A stretch of 64,000 nucleotides of DNA from Haematobia irritans (taxonomy: Eukaryota; Arthropoda; Insecta; Diptera; Muscidae): the NCBI RefSeq assembly GCF_050003625.1, contig NC_134397.1, forward strand, positions 149,295,526 through 149,359,525, in the 5' to 3' direction. This document shows, in pieces, positions 61,723 through 64,000 of the stretch (positions are counted from its first letter, which is position 1; each line of letters opens with the position of its first letter). The notes beneath the pieces are model-generated. The model saw only the letters and a list, made by a program, of their open reading frames with translations. It searched no databases and was not told the origin of the DNA. The position numbers and the translations under genes were made by a program.

Positions 61723-62613
61723 TGCAATTGCCCGGCATTTATAAATATCGTGGGTCGTAGCCACACATTTCGTTAGGATTTATTTCAGATATCCATCACC
61801 AATACCAGAACTTATAGAAGTCAGCCATCATCTAGCAAAATGCGAATTATGATGTGCTTTTCCTGAATCTTGAACTAACCTGATTCCAAACTAGTAATGA
61901 ACATGATTTCTGAACCGTTTACAGACGGCTAAAAATAGTAATAGTAATAAATAAATTATAAAAAAAAAATAAATAAATGAATAAATAAAAATAAAAAAAA
62001 GAAAATTAACAAATAAATAAACATAAAAATAAATTAATTAAAGATTGATTAAAATCCGAGCAACACACGCATTGCACTTTTAGTTGAACATGTTTCCGAT
62101 AATCATAGTATCAATTTTTCTTGTTATTGGTACACAATTACAATTGTTAGGAAAGTTAATAGTGATTTATTGTCTTCCTATTTTTTATTATTATTAAACC
62201 AATTGAGATTGATTGTATCAATTCCACGTTTAATTAATACCATAAAATTTTGTTAACTATACTTCAGACAATTTTATTTTTCTTTTGATTAAAAGATTAA
62301 TTGGATCAATTGATTTTAAATTGCGATTCTAAGATATTGTTGGATTAGATTTTCAGCTTAATTAAAGTATTAATTAGCTCATTCATTTTTTTTATTTGGA
62401 ACATGTTTTTTTATTTAAATTATTTCTTTCCGTGTAACGATTAATTTTTATAGGGAATGCGATAAGAGATTGAATTCAATAATCAAGCCAAGAAAATCAG
62501 ACATCAATAAGTAAAATCAAACTAATCAAGTTGAATATTTGGAATTAACGGGATGTTCTACTTTTTTTTACGCAATCGTTCCATACAACAAGTCGCATCG
62601 ACGTCTGCGAGCC
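61723..62613 (+). other. 3' non-coding region of the gypsy element; no env
   Basis: 891 bases of AT-rich sequence with a simple A/T stretch of AATA-type repeats at about 61948-62043. No open frame of 60 codons or more that could be env is present. Unusually, no purine-rich tract stands directly before the 3' LTR; the last bases are TCTGCGAGCC. Confidence 0.8.
61948..62043. repeat. A-rich simple repeat (AATA/AAATA type)
   Basis: Nearly pure A/T run of irregular AAATA and AAATAAATA words downstream of pol. No coding or structural role is visible. Confidence 0.8.
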
Positions 62614-64000
62614 TGTTACGAACGAACATCGCGTTCAGCAATAATTGGTGCTGTTTAAAATTAACTACGATTTGAACACAACCCTGATCACTGTTCTTCC
62701 GAAAAGAAGGAGAGTAGGAACAGATTTCTAATGAGAGGGAGAGTTGCGGAATCTTTCGATTGATGTGGTCACGTTTTTGAGACCTCGGTTTTTTTTGCTT
62801 GCGAAAACAAAAAAAAAAAAGAAGAACATACGAACAAGACAAGAGTTATCTGCCCGCAAGATGTAAAAAAATTAATATTCTAAATATAAAATAAATATTT
62901 ATGCAAATGAATTGTGTGTAAAAGAAAAAGAGAACATAGTTAAAAAACAATTGATTAAACAGTTTAATTAAAAGTGAAACTATTCATTTTCCACAAATGT
63001 ATATATATAATTATTACACCAAAAAGAAATATATGTAAAGGTATACAAAAATTAACAACAAAAAAATTAACAATCAAATATCATCAAATTAAACCCTTGA
63101 ATAAAAACAAAAGCATCGCCACCTTTCCACCCTCCATGTGGTGTATATTCTCATCACAAAAGGGCCTATCAAAGTGGGTGCTGTTTGAACATAACCTAAC
63201 TTTTTATAAAAAAAAAGTTTGTGAAAGAACACTATAAGTACATTTCAGTAATATAGAAAACCTATTCGAAAAAAAATCTCTAATAAAAGAAAAACGTATG
63301 TGAATTGGTCATGCAAAAATAAATATTAAATATTGAAAAATTATTAAAAGTATTCTATGGCAAATAAACAAGAAATAAAAAAAGAAATATATAGAAACAA
63401 AGTATAACAGAAATTGCAACAACAATACATAACAATATATCCAAAAAGCACTTGGTTTGAATGATAAATGTCAAGAAGAAAGATCTAAAAATTAAATGAA
63501 GGCGCGATAATAAAGAAAAGGACAACAAATAGAAAATTACTGCAGCTGTGGCGATTTTGGGACAGACGTACGAGCAAAACAAAAAATATATATTTATTGG
63601 AAAGCTTTCAAATGTATGTATGTAGGTTTATAAGAATGGAAAATAGTTGCCTCATAAATTGAAAACCCATAAATGAATAAAAAAACAAAAAAAAAAAAAA
63701 CAAAAAAAAAAAACAAAAATATATATATATCTATTTATATATATATATATATATAAAAAAATTGTATATATAGTGAATTTAATGTAAATATGCATAAAAA
63801 ATTAAAACTCTGTATGTATATAGTTAGTCTAAGTTATCATTGAAAATATATTTGTAGGTATGTAGTTCTCTTAATTGTAAATAAAAAGAAAAGAACACAA
63901 TGGAATTGAAACCTTTCTCTCTTGTCTGTAAATTCTTTAACATGATGGAGTAGATGCTTAATATGTAATGATGTGTGGGTGTTGTGTTTTTGGTGATCAG
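62614..64000 (+). repeat. 3' LTR of the gypsy element (partial, 1387 bp seen)
   Basis: Starts TGTTACGAACG and follows 54193-55578 base for base by eye. The one visible difference is an additional A in the A-run before the TA microsatellite; the offset changes from 8421 to 8422. The window ends inside it, about 400 bases before its expected end. Confidence 0.95.

Larger units (their letters stand above)
54193..64000 (+). mobile_element. Ty3/gypsy LTR retrotransposon, 3' LTR cut by window end
   Basis: The element starts at 54193 inside a satellite monomer and runs past the window end. Parts are a 5' LTR of 1788 bp, a tRNA-Lys-type primer site, a leader, gag, pol (reverse transcriptase before integrase, so Ty3/gypsy), an AT-rich 3' region and a 3' LTR of which 1387 bp are visible. 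LTR length, tRNA-Lys priming and integrase style suggest the Osvaldo/Ulysses lineage of flies; this is a family judgement without alignment. If the 3' LTR has full length, the element is about 10.2 kb and ends about 0.4 kb past the window. No env-like frame is present. The likely target duplication (bases just before 54193, ATGG or TATGG) cannot be verified here. Confidence 0.95.

Noticed and set aside
61723..62613. Possible env gene after pol
   Set aside because: No open frame of useful length is present on the + strand; the stretch is AT-rich with many stops.

Overview
This window is eukaryotic repetitive DNA, almost certainly from an insect genome and most likely a fly (Diptera). It holds no host protein-coding gene, no bacterial gene and no recognisable RNA gene. 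Two things point to an insect. The first is a copia-type retrotransposon whose primer-binding site resembles the internal (anticodon-region) initiator-tRNA-Met priming known for Drosophila copia. The second is a Ty3/gypsy element with long LTRs and a tRNA-Lys-type primer-binding site, as known for the Osvaldo/Ulysses lineage of flies. The species cannot be named from this sequence.

Layout: (1) 1-14976, a head-to-tail satellite array with a 125-bp monomer. (2) 14977-19338, a complete 4.36-kb Ty1/copia element inserted in the satellite. It has two 173-bp LTRs that are identical by eye, a 5-bp target duplication GTCAC and one uninterrupted 1300-codon Gag-Pol frame. (3) 19339-54192, the same satellite resumed in the same phase; both parts together hold roughly 400 monomers. 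(4) 54193-64000, a Ty3/gypsy element with a complete 1788-bp 5' LTR, tRNA-Lys-type primer site, gag, pol in the -1 frame, an AT-rich 3' region without env, and a 3' LTR cut off by the end of the window.

The satellite is organised on several scales. Monomers come in two main head subfamilies (GCATATTTAAGG and GCTTAGTTTAGG). Blocks of monomers are themselves duplicated: about 0.87, 1.24, 1.25/1.37, 3.2, and 3.8-4.3 kb. Shared private substitutions and shared shortened monomers show that whole blocks were copied. The copia insertion has an 'empty-site' counterpart at 1470-1474 within the same window, so the insertion is younger than that block duplication or was never present in the other copy.

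The two retrotransposons are the only real coding content. Both look recently inserted because their LTR pairs are nearly identical, yet both carry odd residues at conserved positions: a Glu at the first integrase catalytic position of the copia element, and zinc knuckles lacking ligands in the gypsy Gag. The many 60-113-codon open frames in the satellite are by-products of a T-rich 125-bp repeat and are not genes. I found no convincing new biological system. The most informative features are the higher-order structure, the empty site, and two AT-hook-like motifs in the copia polyprotein sitting in AT-rich satellite.
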